Assembly: GCA_031308135.1 (NCBI GenBank)
Contig: JAHLJT010002630.1
Span: 98,314,141-98,378,140 of the forward strand
Source of the DNA: Acheta domesticus
Taxonomy: Eukaryota > Arthropoda > Insecta > Orthoptera > Gryllidae
DNA length: 64,000 nt
Direction: 5' to 3'
The position numbers and the translations under genes were made by a program. Shown here piece by piece: positions 53,531-64,000 of the stretch. The stretch's first letter is position 1. Every line of letters starts with the position of its first letter. The notes beneath the pieces are model-generated. The model searched no databases and was not told where the DNA came from. It saw nothing but the letters and a program-made list of their open reading frames with translations.

Positions 53531-54269
53531 TTCGTTTAGGGTTGCCAGAAATGTTAGCAGAAAATCGTCAACCAGGGGGGAGGGTCTTCGAACAATAATG
53601 ATACATTCTCTTTATTATTTAAACCACAGCCAAGTGTGAAGTCGAGCTTTAATTTTTGCATAAAATGGAATAAATATTTTATATATTAGTTCAAATCTTA
53701 AAATAAAATTCGCAGTGTTCTTTAGGGCCGAAATCATCAGGAGTTCGTTAAAATAATATATTTACGAAAGGCATTTATGAAACATACATTTAGCTTAAGT
53801 TTGCAATCCTGTGCACTTGAACAAAGACATACATATTACGAATAGTTACCAAACTAAGATGACAAATGCATAGATCTGCGCAATAGACAGGATTGGCATC
53901 TAAGTAAAGTCTGCTCTAATTGAGATTAAAAACTTGCAATAATAATCTCATACACATACAATAAGTTGTACAATACAATTGCCATACAAACTCATACAAT
54001 AAGTTGATTTTTCATTATTAGATAAGGTGTTTTACATGTTCATTATTTATATTTTTTAATTAGTGAATTAGAAATAGAAATTGTTCAATTCACTCAAATA
54101 GTGAACATCTGGCAACCCTAGGTTGTCAGGCGAAGTGGTTAATTCAGTGGATGCTCAGGAAGACTTCAAGGGTGGCCATGGAATGATACTTTTTCGGCAC
54201 ACCCAACCCGCTGAGATGACTTAGGACAATAATTGCTGCCAATGCAATGTCGCAGATGTAGCCTCAATG

Positions 54270-54837
54270 GTGTCGGATTTTCCACTTTCCGCAGTAGATA
54301 GTTAGGCCTGGAGGGGAATTCTCGCGGCTGGCTACATTGATCGGTAGTTTTCGGTGGTTTCTCCGATCAATACTAGAGGAATGCCAGTACAGTTCCCTTA
54401 CTCTCTGAATCTGAATCAGTGAAAATGTCACTGATTCAATCAATGAGAGCCGAAGTCACTGATATGTTCAGTCGAAATGGGTAGTTTCGCTGACAATCAG
54501 CGAATATGCGAACCTTTTCATAATGACCGCCAGCATTTCACTGGTCGTCAGTGGTAAAAGTGCCGCGCCACCATCGCTCACTGATCGTTCAGTCGTCTTC
54601 ACTGATTCAAACAGTGAAGTTTCATTGATTCAAACAGTGAAGTTTTACTGATTCAAAAAGTGGACCCGATTTCTACTGATTTATTCAGCTCAATTCACTT
54701 ATTGTTAGTGGTAGGGTTATAACTGACACCATAAGTGAATAGTCGCTGTCAATCAGTAGTTTTTCACTGATTCAGACTGAGAGAGTACAAACGGGTCATG
54801 GAGCGCGCGCGATTCCTTCCTCTTCCTTTTTATATCC

Positions 54838-54878
<41 letters not shown>

Positions 54879-54910
54879 TCCACTACACCAGAGGTGCACA
54901 AGCGCCCCAT
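54270..54910 (+). mobile_element. SINE family E interrupted by a family D MITE
   Basis: The SINE middle runs to AGTTCCCT, is interrupted at 54399-54787, and resumes CAAACGGGTCATGGAGCGCG with TTCCTTCCTCTTCC and a CA microsatellite (54839-54870). Other copies read CCCTAACAAACGGGCC across this point, which fixes the insertion site. Confidence 0.75.
54399..54787. mobile_element. MITE family D (copy 2)
   Basis: Starts TACTCTCTGAATCTGAATCA and ends TTCAGACTGAGAGAGTA. Packed with TCAGTGA/TCACTGA heptamers. Inserted in a SINE with an apparent TA target. Confidence 0.8.
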
Positions 54911-54961
54911 TTGAGCCCCTTCTTGTGGCGTCAGCCGGGAAGCCCGCGCCCCAAGAGAACC

Positions 54962-55333
54962 ACTCTTTGAATCAGAGAAATTGTCGCTGATTCAATCAGT
55001 GAGCTCCGAAGTCACTGATATCTTCAGTCGAAATGAGTAGTTTCGCTGACAATCAGCGAAAATGCGAACCTTTTCTTTAATGACCGCCAGCGTTTCACTG
55101 GTCGACAGTGCCGCGTCACATCCCTCACTGATCGTTCAGTTCATCACGTGCTGCTGTTTTCACAGATTTTCACTAATTCAAGCAGTGAAGTTTCACTGAT
55201 TTAAAAAGTGGACCCGATTTTCACTGATTTGTTCAGTTTGATTCACTTATTAGCAATGGCAGGTTTATAACTGACACTATCAGTGAATAGTCATTGTCAA
55301 TCAGTAGTTTTTCACTGATTCAGACAGAGAGAG
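54962..55333. mobile_element. MITE family D (copy 3)
   Basis: ACTCTTTGAATCAGAGAAAT to TTCACTGATTCAGACAGAG, colinear with copy 2. Confidence 0.75.
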
Positions 55334-55899
55334 CAGGAAACTTCGCATAATCCCCGACGGCCGAGCCGTCTTTTCACTTCACTGACCAGAATCGTCGGTT
55401 CAGTGCTAAGTGCTGGGCATGAAAGTTTATTCACGGAGAGAAATGGAGCAACAATGTGTCTTGTATGTCAGAAGATGGTGTCGGAGAAAAAGTAACAGCA
55501 AAAAGTAAAATAAACTTTCAAAAATGTATGCTCAAGTCTATTAGAATCATATACTTCTGAAGTAAATTTATGAAGTGTGTATTATTATTAACAATGAGAA
55601 ATGGTTAAATTTTCTGTTCTTGTAATTTATATTACATGTATTTTCAAAATTAGTTGCAACAGTAAAGATTGACCGTGAAATGTGTGGAAGTTGTCGAGCA
55701 ATTTATTCTGAAAAAATTGTATATATACAAAACCTCCCCTCTCCAGAAACTACAACAGTTATTTCAAGTTTTAGTTCAACATAATTCAACACATTTCAGT
55801 ATTGAGAGCCGCAAGGCTTTCCTCCTACCGAGGGCTCGGGCAGCAGCCACTTGCCCCAAAAGTGAAAGTCTCTCCCTAGAAGACGGTGGGGCGCTGAAG
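55334..55899. other. No supported gene
   Basis: AT-rich, with a GC-rich end from 55810 that has a short plus-strand frame lacking recognisable content. Confidence 0.4.
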
Positions 55900-56060
55900 G
55901 GCTGCCATGGCCGTCGTGGGGCGCGTTGCTGGGGCCCTTGTGCAAACCTGCACTACATTACCACACATAGGAGACCGTTTGAGAGTTAAAGGCTTGTCCC
56001 GTCTGGGGCGGATACATGGTTGGGGGAGAGCACAGGCCGGATTAACCCATTGGAGGGGAT
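55900..56060 (+). mobile_element. SINE family E fragment
   Basis: CTGCACTACATTACCACACA, AGGCTTGTCCCGTCTGGGGC and ATACATGGTTGGGG follow the SINE 3' domain. Confidence 0.5.
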
Positions 56061-56804
56061 CGGAGTGGTGGACACCCTTTTAATATAATGCACTTCTTCT
56101 AGGGTAGAGAAAAATTTAATGTGAGTTTCCATTCAGAAAGCGAAGTCACACAATATTTGTTAAGCAACATTTTAGACGTGACTTACTCTTTTCGAGAACA
56201 TTTACGTAGTAGTACTTAATTGTTTATACCACTCACTGTCCAGACGAAAAAAACAACTTAGAAACATGTTCAAAGCAGCAAAGTGAACATTTTATGCCTT
56301 GTTAGTTTTGTATGAGTCGAATAATTTACGTGTTACATGCATTTTTTATAACACACGTCCAGATATATTTACATTCATGTATCTCCTCCGAAAACATGTC
56401 TCTTCTCATATTTACTTCAAACTTTCATAACAATTTTGGAAATAATTTTTACATTTTTGAGTATTGAAAAGATTTCGGATAATGTAGGCTCGGCTAAAAC
56501 ATTTTATAAGTAACTGACATTACAGACAAAGCGCGAATGATAAAAAAAGGTGACTACAACGACCTTTCTCGTAGCGAAACACCAAGATTAGTGATACACA
56601 TTTGGTGAAACAATACATCCACAGTTATTCGTAATGTCGACGTTTCATAAAGAAAGCCTAACATAATTAAACCTGAACGAAATTTCACTGCAGAAGGCGC
56701 ATTCTTAGAGGCATTATTCTTAGAGTTGTACAACTCCCCTTAAAGAAAAATTAGTTAACTCCATTTTCAGGTGCGCGCAAGTGTTATACATTTATTCCAA
56801 GTTA
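56061..56804. other. AT-rich spacer, nothing recognised
   Basis: No gene or repeat structure supported. Confidence 0.4.
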
Positions 56805-58225
56805 CACTACTGTTTGTGGAAATTGCAACACCAAGAACGAATGAATCTAGGGAAATGATATTCAATGTACTGTGCACCCATGCCACAGGCACTACTTTAT
56901 TTCATTTGCAGTACCATCAAATACATTGATACATGCCAAGTCAGTAAGTTGTGAAGCCACCACGCGCATCCACAAGAGCCTGTACACGGCGCGGCATTGA
57001 GCTAATAAGAGTCTGTATCGCTTCTTGTGCCAGGTCCTGCCATGCTTCTTCAAGCCGCGTCCAGAGTTCGGCGGTGGAAGCTGGCGGAGGTGCCTGGCGG
57101 ACCAGCCTCTGGGAGAGCATGCTCCACACATGTTCAATTGGCGACATGTCAGGTGAACGAGCCGGCCACGGAAGGAGCTGTATCTGGTGTTCATTGAACA
57201 CACGTTGCACGATACGAGCGATATGGGGTCGCGCATTGTCTTGCTGGAATATCGCTCCAGGCGAGCGTTGTACGAAGGGCACGACCTCCGCCCTCACGAC
57301 TTCCTCGATGTACCGGTGGGCGTTGAGATTTCCCTCAATGCGGAGTAGGCGGGTCCGTGAGTGGTAGCCAATGGCACCCCATACCATTACACCGGGTGTT
57401 GGGCCGGTATGACGCTGGCGAATGCATCCCTCCAGATTGCGTTCACCGCGATGTCGTCGAACACGTATACGACCGTCGTTGTTGGACAAATTGAAGCGGG
57501 ACTCGTCGGAAAAGATGACTTGCTGCCACTCAGCCCGCCAATGTCGATGTTCGACGCCCCACAGATGTCGGAGGCGTCTGTTGTCGAGAGTCAGTGGAAG
57601 GCGCAACAAGGGGCGGCGAGCAACCAAGCCCCTTTGCACAAGACGGCGCCGAACACTGCTGGCGGACATGCTGTGACTTGTCACTGTATTCCACTGCTGC
57701 GCTAACGTGGTGGATGTCGCTGTGCGATCGGTGATGGCCATACGGTAGAGGTGTCGATATTCCCTCGCCGTATAGTGTGATAGCGAGGCCCTGTCCCACG
57801 CTGGCGGTGGGTGCGACCTTCCGCAGACCACTGACGCCATGTTCGCATGATGGTACTGGCGGCTCGTCCCAGACGTGTGGCAATCTGGCGGTAGGACAAC
57901 CCAGCTTCTCGCATCCCAACGACCCTGCCCCGGTCGAAGTCCGTCAAGTGTTCGTACTGCACTCGCTGTCGGCGACGAGGCATGGTGTGACTTACAGACA
58001 ACTTGTGCGAGCAAAGGGTCGACCTGTCACTGTTTGTAGCCTCTCCAAGGCGCCTCTATTTATACCCGAACATGGTGCGATAAGCCGTCCCTACGTCGCA
58101 ACCACGTGACTGGCGGCGTTGTAAATGTAATCACCTGGCGATCTCAATGTCACAAACTTATCCACGAAATGCGATGCGTTCAATGCCGCTCCTTCGCGGT
58201 GTTGCAATTTCCACAAACAGTAGTG
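56805..58225. mobile_element. Tc1-like transposon, complete ends
   Basis: 1421 bp bounded by perfect 28-bp inverted repeats (56805-56832 and 58198-58225) beginning CACTACTGTTTGTGGAAATT, each next to TA. The transposase is on the minus strand. Identical TIRs suggest a young insertion, although the gene has one frameshift. Confidence 0.93.
56941..57983 (-). pseudogene. Tc1-family transposase, one frameshift
   Basis: The start is placed at ATG 57983-57981 (MPRRRQRVQYEHLTDFD). The N-terminal ~100 residues contain a helix-turn-helix (GMREAGLSYRQIATRLGRA), then the frame shifts near 57770-57800. The remaining ~280 residues carry a second HTH and the DDE catalytic triad: IFSDESRFNL, IFQQDNARPH and SPDMSPIEHVW, the last two acidic residues separated by 34, i.e. 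DD34E as in Tc1. The product would cut and paste the element at TA sites. With the frameshift this copy should be non-autonomous, but its ends look mobilisable by a related transposase. Stop at 56943-56941. Confidence 0.9.
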
Positions 58226-59239
58226 TATTTCTGTGGACGACATAGCGCATCACAATAAAAGTGAATTACAGAAGATTGCAATCTATTTATTTTGATAGTT
58301 GTACTACTCCAGTAATATTGCTGGATGGTTTTCTACAAGTCCCGTGATTAGTAGTTTTTGAAATATTTATAACGTCTGCAGTGACAGTGATAAAGAGGTT
58401 GATGAAGATTTGGTAATAAGAACAACAAAAATAATATAATTATATCGCACATTTTTAATTTAACACAGAAATTAAACTTAATGGTCCATGTATTAAAAGA
58501 CCTTCTAAAATCTGTAAAAAGAAGGAAGAAAAAGGAAAAAAATGGTGTCTGTAATTGGCTAAAAATTATACGGATTGTATTTGTCACTTAGAAATCTTTT
58601 ATAATTGTGTACAAGAAAACCTTAAATCAAGACATTGGTTTCTACACTGTAAACTTTCACACCACCAGTGGATGAGGAAGACATTTTTAAAAACTTAAAT
58701 ATCCCGCTTCTACAACCACAGCAAAGGAAGGTTAATGAGAAGAAGAAACAGGAGATGTGTGTGTGTGTGTGTGTGATGTGTGTGTGTGTGTGTGCTTGAT
58801 TTATTTCCATTCATATCAAGCGTTGATCACGCTTATTTCACTGATCTGCAGGTAGGAACCGGACAATTACAAGAAGATGAAGAAAAGTAAATGTGCTTCA
58901 ACAGTAACATTAAATTAATATTTAATCTGTTTGAAGTAATCGATATTGTCTTCATTTCCAAATTTTCTTAGTACATCTACCGATTTGGCCCACCAACATA
59001 ATTTTTACGGTGGTATAACTCCTTCACACCCCCAATATTTCGCGAAGCACATTGTATGCTTACTCTTTATCTTCAGACGAACGCGTAAATACCTTATGAA
59101 ACAAACAACACATAATTTTTTGTGTAACTCCATCTCCGAAGTTTTTACAATCATTTAACTTTAGTGCTCAATATCTCGAAATGCTTCAAGTTCAGTCGGT
59201 CAACATGGAAACTGTATTAACTGTATTAAGGTGTAACAG
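58226..59239. other. AT-rich spacer with TG microsatellite
   Basis: A TG run at 58757-58795. No gene supported. Minus-strand frames at 58348-58587 and 58622-58810 are low-complexity. Confidence 0.45.
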
Positions 59240-59400
59240 AAAAAAAATGTCCAATAAAAATGTGGTCTAATGATTGAACGACCACTGCTAAAATGTCCAT
59301 CAACAAAAATGTCTACTAACTACAAAGTCTATCAGCTAAATAGTCTGGTAGCTGTAAGTCTAACAGAAATGTCTAAGAAGAACATTTGATGGTGAAACAT
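59240..59400 (+). promoter_or_regulatory. Repeated AAATGTC words near a MULE relic
   Basis: AAAATGTCCA, AAAATGTCTA and GAAATGTCTAA recur about six times with AAGTCTA variants. Sub-terminal repeats of a MULE are a reasonable explanation. Confidence 0.35.
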
Positions 59401-59961
59401 AACGTTTGGCAGCACATGGGGCTGCCCTTCGTATCTCTTAATAATGTTGTCGAAGTCTTCGTGTATTTGTACGAAACCATAAGTGACAAAATGGAACTCA
59501 TTACCAGCTTTACGGAAACAAAGTCGGTAGTCACACAAGGTCGTCATCAAGGATGTGCCTAGAAGAGGAAGGCGACAAGAAATACTTCCAAGTTTGCCGC
59601 CTGATACTTGGAATCTGTATGACATGGTGTTAAACGGGTTTCAGAAAACCATTAATAACATCGAAGGATGGTATAGCAAATTTCTAAATCTTATTGTAAC
59701 TCACCATGCAAACATTTAGAAATTTGTAGACTGTATCAAACGCGATCCGAGACACGAGATCCTTATTACACAACTCCTAGCGGGACACTTAAGATTAAAA
59801 AATCCGGTTAAAAATTGCATGGCGTCAATATGGAACAAATTGAAATAATGGTACTGCGCTATGAAGACTATAAACAGCGAAATGAAATACTCGCCTACAT
59901 GAGTGGATTAAGTTATCGCCTGAAATTGCAAGCAGATGAAGTAGAAGAATCTGACGAATGA
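59401..59961 (+). pseudogene. C-terminal part of a MULE-type transposase
   Basis: Three plus-strand pieces: NVWQHMGLPFVSLNNVVEVF; RRGRRQEILPSLPPDTWNLY then NNIEGWYSKFLNLIVTHHAN; and VLRYEDYKQRNEILAYMSGL ending ADEVEESDE and a stop. The RRGRR...W-x-x-Y...N-x-(V/I)EGW order and the YxxRNEIL...YRLK ending are typical of MULE/FLYWCH-associated transposases of arthropods. Stops and frame changes show it is dead, and the catalytic N-terminal half is absent. Confidence 0.75.
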
Positions 59962-60009
59962 TTTTAATAAAACTCTGTCCTATTCATGTACTGCATATAT
60001 TTTATAATT

Positions 60010-60022
60010 GGGTCATTCCATG
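60010..60022 (+). repeat. Terminus-like GGGTCATTCCATG
   Basis: Ten of thirteen bases match the TIR of the DDE element at 594 and the site is followed by AT-rich DNA. No opposite end was found, so it may be a truncated relative. Confidence 0.3.
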
Positions 60023-60795
60023 TCAAATCAGCCAAAATTTCCCGACCATCTTTCGATTCGACTGAAACTTTTTAAATCGTTTTAGAATGACGAAACAATA
60101 CTGAATATTGTCCTTTTGGCATTAAATTTTACTTCCTTTTGAAAATTTTGAAATGTGATATTTTGCATGAGTTTCAGGTGGTATTATCTAAAAAAACTAG
60201 TAAAGTATCTACAAATTTTATTTTACTTTGCAACTTACCTTATATTTCTAACGAGTACATCCCACCCTAAAAGTTTGATATGATAAACCCTAATTATAAC
60301 GGTGTTAATAAGGCCTTATTAAGGCCAAAGTAAATAACTACAATTTGTTTTCAAAATTCATTTTCTCAAATACTCCTTCTCGGATTTTCTTCTTTTAGTC
60401 GTCAAATTGAAATGGAGACATTGAAGTTTATAGTAGTTAAAGAATCTCGATGGTAAATTTGAATTAACCAATGTTAACCAGTTAAAGTTACATTTTCATT
60501 TTTGCTTTTAATGGACTTAGGAGAACTACGCATTTATAAACGCTTATCATTTGTGAATCTTGCTTTTGTTATTTAGTGATTAATTTTCGTACATTTGAAA
60601 AGTATCTGAAGCATATTTCCGAAGGCAGAAACTTCTATTTATACCGGGTGACCCACCAATTGTGAGCCACACTCGTATCTTATTACTGGTTCACAACATC
60701 GAAAAGCGGTTTTCGGTCATCAATGCGGATTAATGGGGCAAGTAATGCTCTTTATAGATATTGTTTGTAATATTTTTAGTTTTGTGCGGTTGTAG
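60023..60795. other. AT-rich, nothing recognised
   Basis: No gene or clear repeat structure. Confidence 0.4.
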
Positions 60796-60935
60796 GAGCC
60801 GACTTTTGAGAGAACTATCTACTATGATCGTTGGTTTTCCGTTGTTTCTCTGATCAACACGAGAATGCCGGAGCAATACCCTAACAATCGAGCCACGGAC
60901 CCCACGCGATCTTTCCTTCCTCTTTTTTTCTCAGA
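60796..60935 (+). mobile_element. SINE family E fragment
   Basis: GTTTCTCTGATCAACACGAG, ATGCCGGAGCAATACCCTAA and ATCTTTCCTTCCTC match the SINE middle. Confidence 0.6.
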
Positions 60936-61291
60936 TTTGAAATATTAGTTATTAAGAATAATTAGCTGTATTTGGAAATAATGCACGCTGCCGAGTTATG
61001 ATTTAAATCGTCTGATATTACGAAAAAATTGATTGAAGCAATGACTTCTTCGCGTGACCAAAAAGAGCTTGTAGAGCTTGAGCATTGTTCCAATGTAATT
61101 TTTGTACACTGCCTTGAATTGTGAATGCGTAGTTCTCTCAAAAGTGCATTATAGAAGCATAGAAACACTCCAGAAACATATGAGTTGTTTATTATACACA
61201 AAAGAAATGAATATATTTGTTCAGAAAGAAAAATTAAGCGAGAAATAAAAAAGCACCCAATTTACACAATTCGACGAAGTAATAAAAATAG

Positions 61292-61440
61292 TGATCCCTA
61301 GATAGCAGATTTTTCTGAATTTTCATACGATATCAACCCAACCAGCAATTGTATTAACCTCACATATTTGTTTCTTTCGCATCACCTTGCCCCCTTGCTT
61401 TTTCACTATTACTGAAAGCCCATCTGGTGACCGCAGGTGA
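61292..61440 (+). repeat. Left direct repeat flanking a GC-rich patch
   Basis: Colinear with 61854-62010: CAACCCAACCAGCAATTGTA, TTGTTTCTTTCGCATCACCT and CCATCTGGTGACCGCAGGTG are identical. Confidence 0.85.
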
Positions 61441-61853
61441 CACTAGCGCCCCTACCGTCGCACCCTCTCCTTTTGCCTAGCGTTGCGTCGCGGAGAGTTG
61501 ATAGGGCCCGCTCATCACAGCTCAAGAGCGTCTGTGAGCGTCAGCGCGTCGTGCGGGGAGGGGAGGGGAGGGGAGGGGGCGGGTGGGTGGTGGGGGCTTA
61601 TCACATTCCTGGCGCGCCTCCCGCTGCATCGCCCGAAATACCCGTTGCGCGCGACGCGAATAACTCCCCCTCCCTTCCCCTCTTCCCCCCCTCCCTCTCC
61701 CCCGCGCAAGGGCCACGCGCCTCCATTGAGCGCCACCCACGCCGCAGGGCTGCCAGCCACACCGGCGACGGCGGCGGCGGCGTCAGCCCAAGCCGCTGCA
61801 CGTTCCTTGCGCTACGACAATGCTTTTAATTACTCCGTTGATTAAAAGCATAT
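61441..61853. other. GC-rich patch between direct repeats
   Basis: About 400 bases rich in CpG, with GGGGAGGGGAGG and CCTCCCTCTCCC runs. Open frames exist on both strands without recognised domains. It could be a CpG-island promoter or an exon. No splice-supported model was possible. Confidence 0.35.
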
Positions 61854-62010
61854 AGTGATACCTAGACAGCATTTTGTTCTGAATTTTTATACAAAATCAA
61901 CCCAACCAGCAATTGTATTAACCTCACATATTTGTTTCTTTCGCATCACCTTGCCCCCAACCCCCGGCTTTTTCACTATTACTGAAAGCCCATCTGGTGA
62001 CCGCAGGTGA
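61854..62010 (+). repeat. Right direct repeat flanking a GC-rich patch
   Basis: Second copy of 61292-61440, with an extra CCAACCCCCGG. Confidence 0.85.
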
Positions 62011-62044
62011 CCAGTAATAGTGAATTTTCTAATTGTTTCGTTGG

Positions 62045-62577
62045 GCAAGTAAACGGCCACGGACGTTAGTCCCGTAAGTGTAGTTCATGTTCTTTCCTCG
62101 GGTAGCGTCATTGATATCCCCCCGCTGAATGGTGAGATCCCGCGCCGAAACACACGTCGTCGAGCTGCGTTTTCCCCTCTAGGGGAAAGGTAGGTATCTC
62201 TCACCAGCGGGACACCGCCCCAGCCTGGAGAAGCTTTAATCTCCGAACTCCCTGCATATGTGGTAGTGTAGTGCATGTAAGTATCTGTGTGTAAGTAAGG
62301 GGGTAGGAAAGGAAAAGAAAGAGATAGGAAAGATTGCGCATGGTCTGTTTGTTAGGGCACTGCTCCGGCTTCCCCTGGTGTTCGAAAGGGAATAGGGAAA
62401 ACTACCGATCAGAACGGCCGGCCGCTAGAATTCTCCTCCAGATATCGGCTGAATTCGACCTCACTATCTAGCCAGTTTCGAAAAATCCTACCTCTGTTCG
62501 GCCTCGAACCTTAGGACCTACGGGTCAGTGCTGCCGTGGCATCTGTTAATGCCCTGAGAAACCTCAGCGGGTTTTAA
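62045..62577 (-). mobile_element. SINE family E, inverted, full length
   Basis: Begins with the reverse 3' domain (GTTAGTCCCGTAAGTGTAGT), continues AGGTATCTCTCACCAGCGGG and AGAATTCTCCTCCAGATATC, and ends with the head (GTTAATGCCCTGAGAAACC). Confidence 0.75.
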
Positions 62578-62734
62578 TGTCTGAATTGTTTTATTACTGC
62601 CCTATCAGCAAATTTCCATTATTTATTTCATATTACGATTTACTTTCTTTAGTAACACAGTAATAATGTACAATCTGTGGAAGCTGCAATTAATATTAAT
62701 AATAAATATTATTATCATCATTAATGCCTCTAGA

Positions 62735-63235
62735 ATGGTTCTTGGGTAGCTTACTAGTTTCCCGTGGTGTGGTCAAGGGTTTGTTTCCCGCGCGTGACGA
62801 AAATAAGAGCTGTAGCTTTTCTTTAAAATACTCTTGAGTTTCTGTAGCTGTGTGTTACGAAGAAATGCTCAGGCAGGCGGAGTATGCCAGTTACGGTGAA
62901 GGGAATACTTAGTATGTCTACCGGAACATGCGTCGAACAAGACAGCTTAATGTCAGGGCGAAAATGCTCCGCGTTGAGGAAAAGCATCGGAAATAACAGC
63001 GGTAAAAGAAATGAATGAAACGAGGAAGAAAGGAACCTCCATGAGCAACGTATCAGCTTTCCGATGTGTGATCCTTGGTTCGATTCCCGGTCGAGAAAAA
63101 AATTGTAGTTTTCCTGTAAAATCGTCTCAGTTTCTGTGGCTGCGTGACGAAGAAAAGCTCAGGCAGGCGGAGTTTGCTAGTTACGGTGAAGGGAATACGT
63201 CATGTTTGCCACGTGCCTCTCTTATCACCTATGCG
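62735..63235 (+). repeat. Two direct copies of a ~190-bp tRNA-like repeat
   Basis: GCTCAGGCAGGCGGAGT, GCCAGTTACGGTGAAGGGAA and GAGTTTCTGTAGCTG occur in both the 62735-62930 and 63030-63235 copies. The second contains CCTTGGTTCGATTCCCGGTC, a B-box-like element, so a SINE origin is likely. Confidence 0.6.
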
Positions 63236-64000
63236 TGGGGATTAATATAAGCCTAAGCATGGAAGACACCGTTTGCTATCCGGCAAAATCGGGCATTCGA
63301 TCCAAAAATACGAAATGCATACTGTACATATTATTATCATTAATTATGTTTTGACTTTAAAAAAATAGCTGAAATATTTCAATTAAATATTTGTACAGTC
63401 AAAATAGCATTTATAAATATTATTATATTTCATGTTTTTTTTCAATTTTATTTCTTCTTGTACGGCATTTCTGCCCTTCAAGTGTGTTTACCTACGATTT
63501 CTATAACGTTTTAGGATAAACCATCCTCAGGTCTGTTAATACACTTCCGGTATAAGTTTGTTTAATAAGAAAAATTAATTTATTAATCAATATTTCATGC
63601 TAAGTGGCGATGAATTCGCAAAAATGTTGAGTATTCCGAAACGGGAAACAGTTTTCCCATGGATTTGTTGAACTACAACAGGAAAAGAGAGGTGAAACAT
63701 TTATCACCATGATCATCATCATCAACAATAATATTTAAAACAAAGGGTTTTCGTTTAGAAAGAAATTTGAGCTCTGTACATAACTAAATTTTGTGACTTT
63801 TGCTTAAAATAGAAGATGTGTTATTTTTCGCCGATACTTTGTATAAACCATACAATTTAACAATGTAATAAAATTAATAGAATGAATGATTTATCTACCA
63901 CAATTTATTCATTACACCATTTTCAAGACCAACTACAATACAAGGCAAGGATATCCTTGCACCGTGAAGTCATCTGTATTTAGAGAAACTAAGTTCTTTA
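63236..64000. other. AT-rich right flank
   Basis: No gene supported. CCTGAGGATGGTTTATCC (minus strand near 63510-63535) followed by AAAACGTTAT weakly recalls the Penelope-type termini seen elsewhere. Confidence 0.35.

Overview
The window is nuclear DNA from an animal, most likely an insect or a close arthropod relative. There are no bacterial operons. Coding sequence sits in GC-rich islands flanked by canonical splice sites, and the AT-rich remainder is almost wall-to-wall transposable elements (Tc1, MULE, hAT, Kolobok-like, Harbinger-like, Helitron, several LINE clades, Penelope-type ends, tRNA-derived SINEs, palindromic MITEs, micro- and minisatellites). A short TTAGG-like tract fits an insect. 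I cannot name the species.

The one convincing host gene is on the minus strand. Seven GC-rich exons (39549-38553, 37348-37069, 32830-32443, 31330-31098, 23931-23677, 20146-19869, 17648-17473) join with compatible phases at all six junctions into an 868-codon frame ending in a stop. A possible first exon lies at 46608-46553. The product is a low-complexity protein rich in Ala, Pro, Ser, Arg and Gly, with degenerate repeats built on SQRG/QRG cores running across the first three exons. I do not recognise the family. Its introns hold nearly all the repeats between 17 and 46 kb, and the 3' ends of two exons, donor sites included, are duplicated into the downstream introns.

Layout: 0.3-3.6 kb, a DDE-transposase element with short terminal repeats, six sub-terminal repeats and a frameshifted transposase, inserted at the edge of a 0.3-kb repeat whose inverted partner is at 13.6-13.9 kb. 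4-8 kb, GA-rich tract, GC-rich patch, palindromic MITE and an AT-rich repeat. 8.3-10.1 kb, Helitron copy and the 3' part of a LINE with a restriction-like endonuclease. 11-17 kb, LINE relic, MITEs, Kolobok-like element. 17-40 kb, the host gene with its repeat-filled introns. 40-56 kb, SINEs, MITEs and microsatellite-bearing repeats. 56.8-58.2 kb, a Tc1 element with perfect 28-bp TIRs. 59-60 kb, MULE transposase relic. 60-64 kb, SINEs and a GC-rich island between direct repeats.

The most unusual object is a 299-bp insertion at 34678-34976. Its two ends each fold as a type III hammerhead ribozyme, one on each strand. Two separate minimal hammerheads of the Penelope type sit in small inverted-repeat elements at 28.1-28.4 and 36.1-36.3 kb. 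No rRNA, genuine tRNA or CRISPR array was seen.
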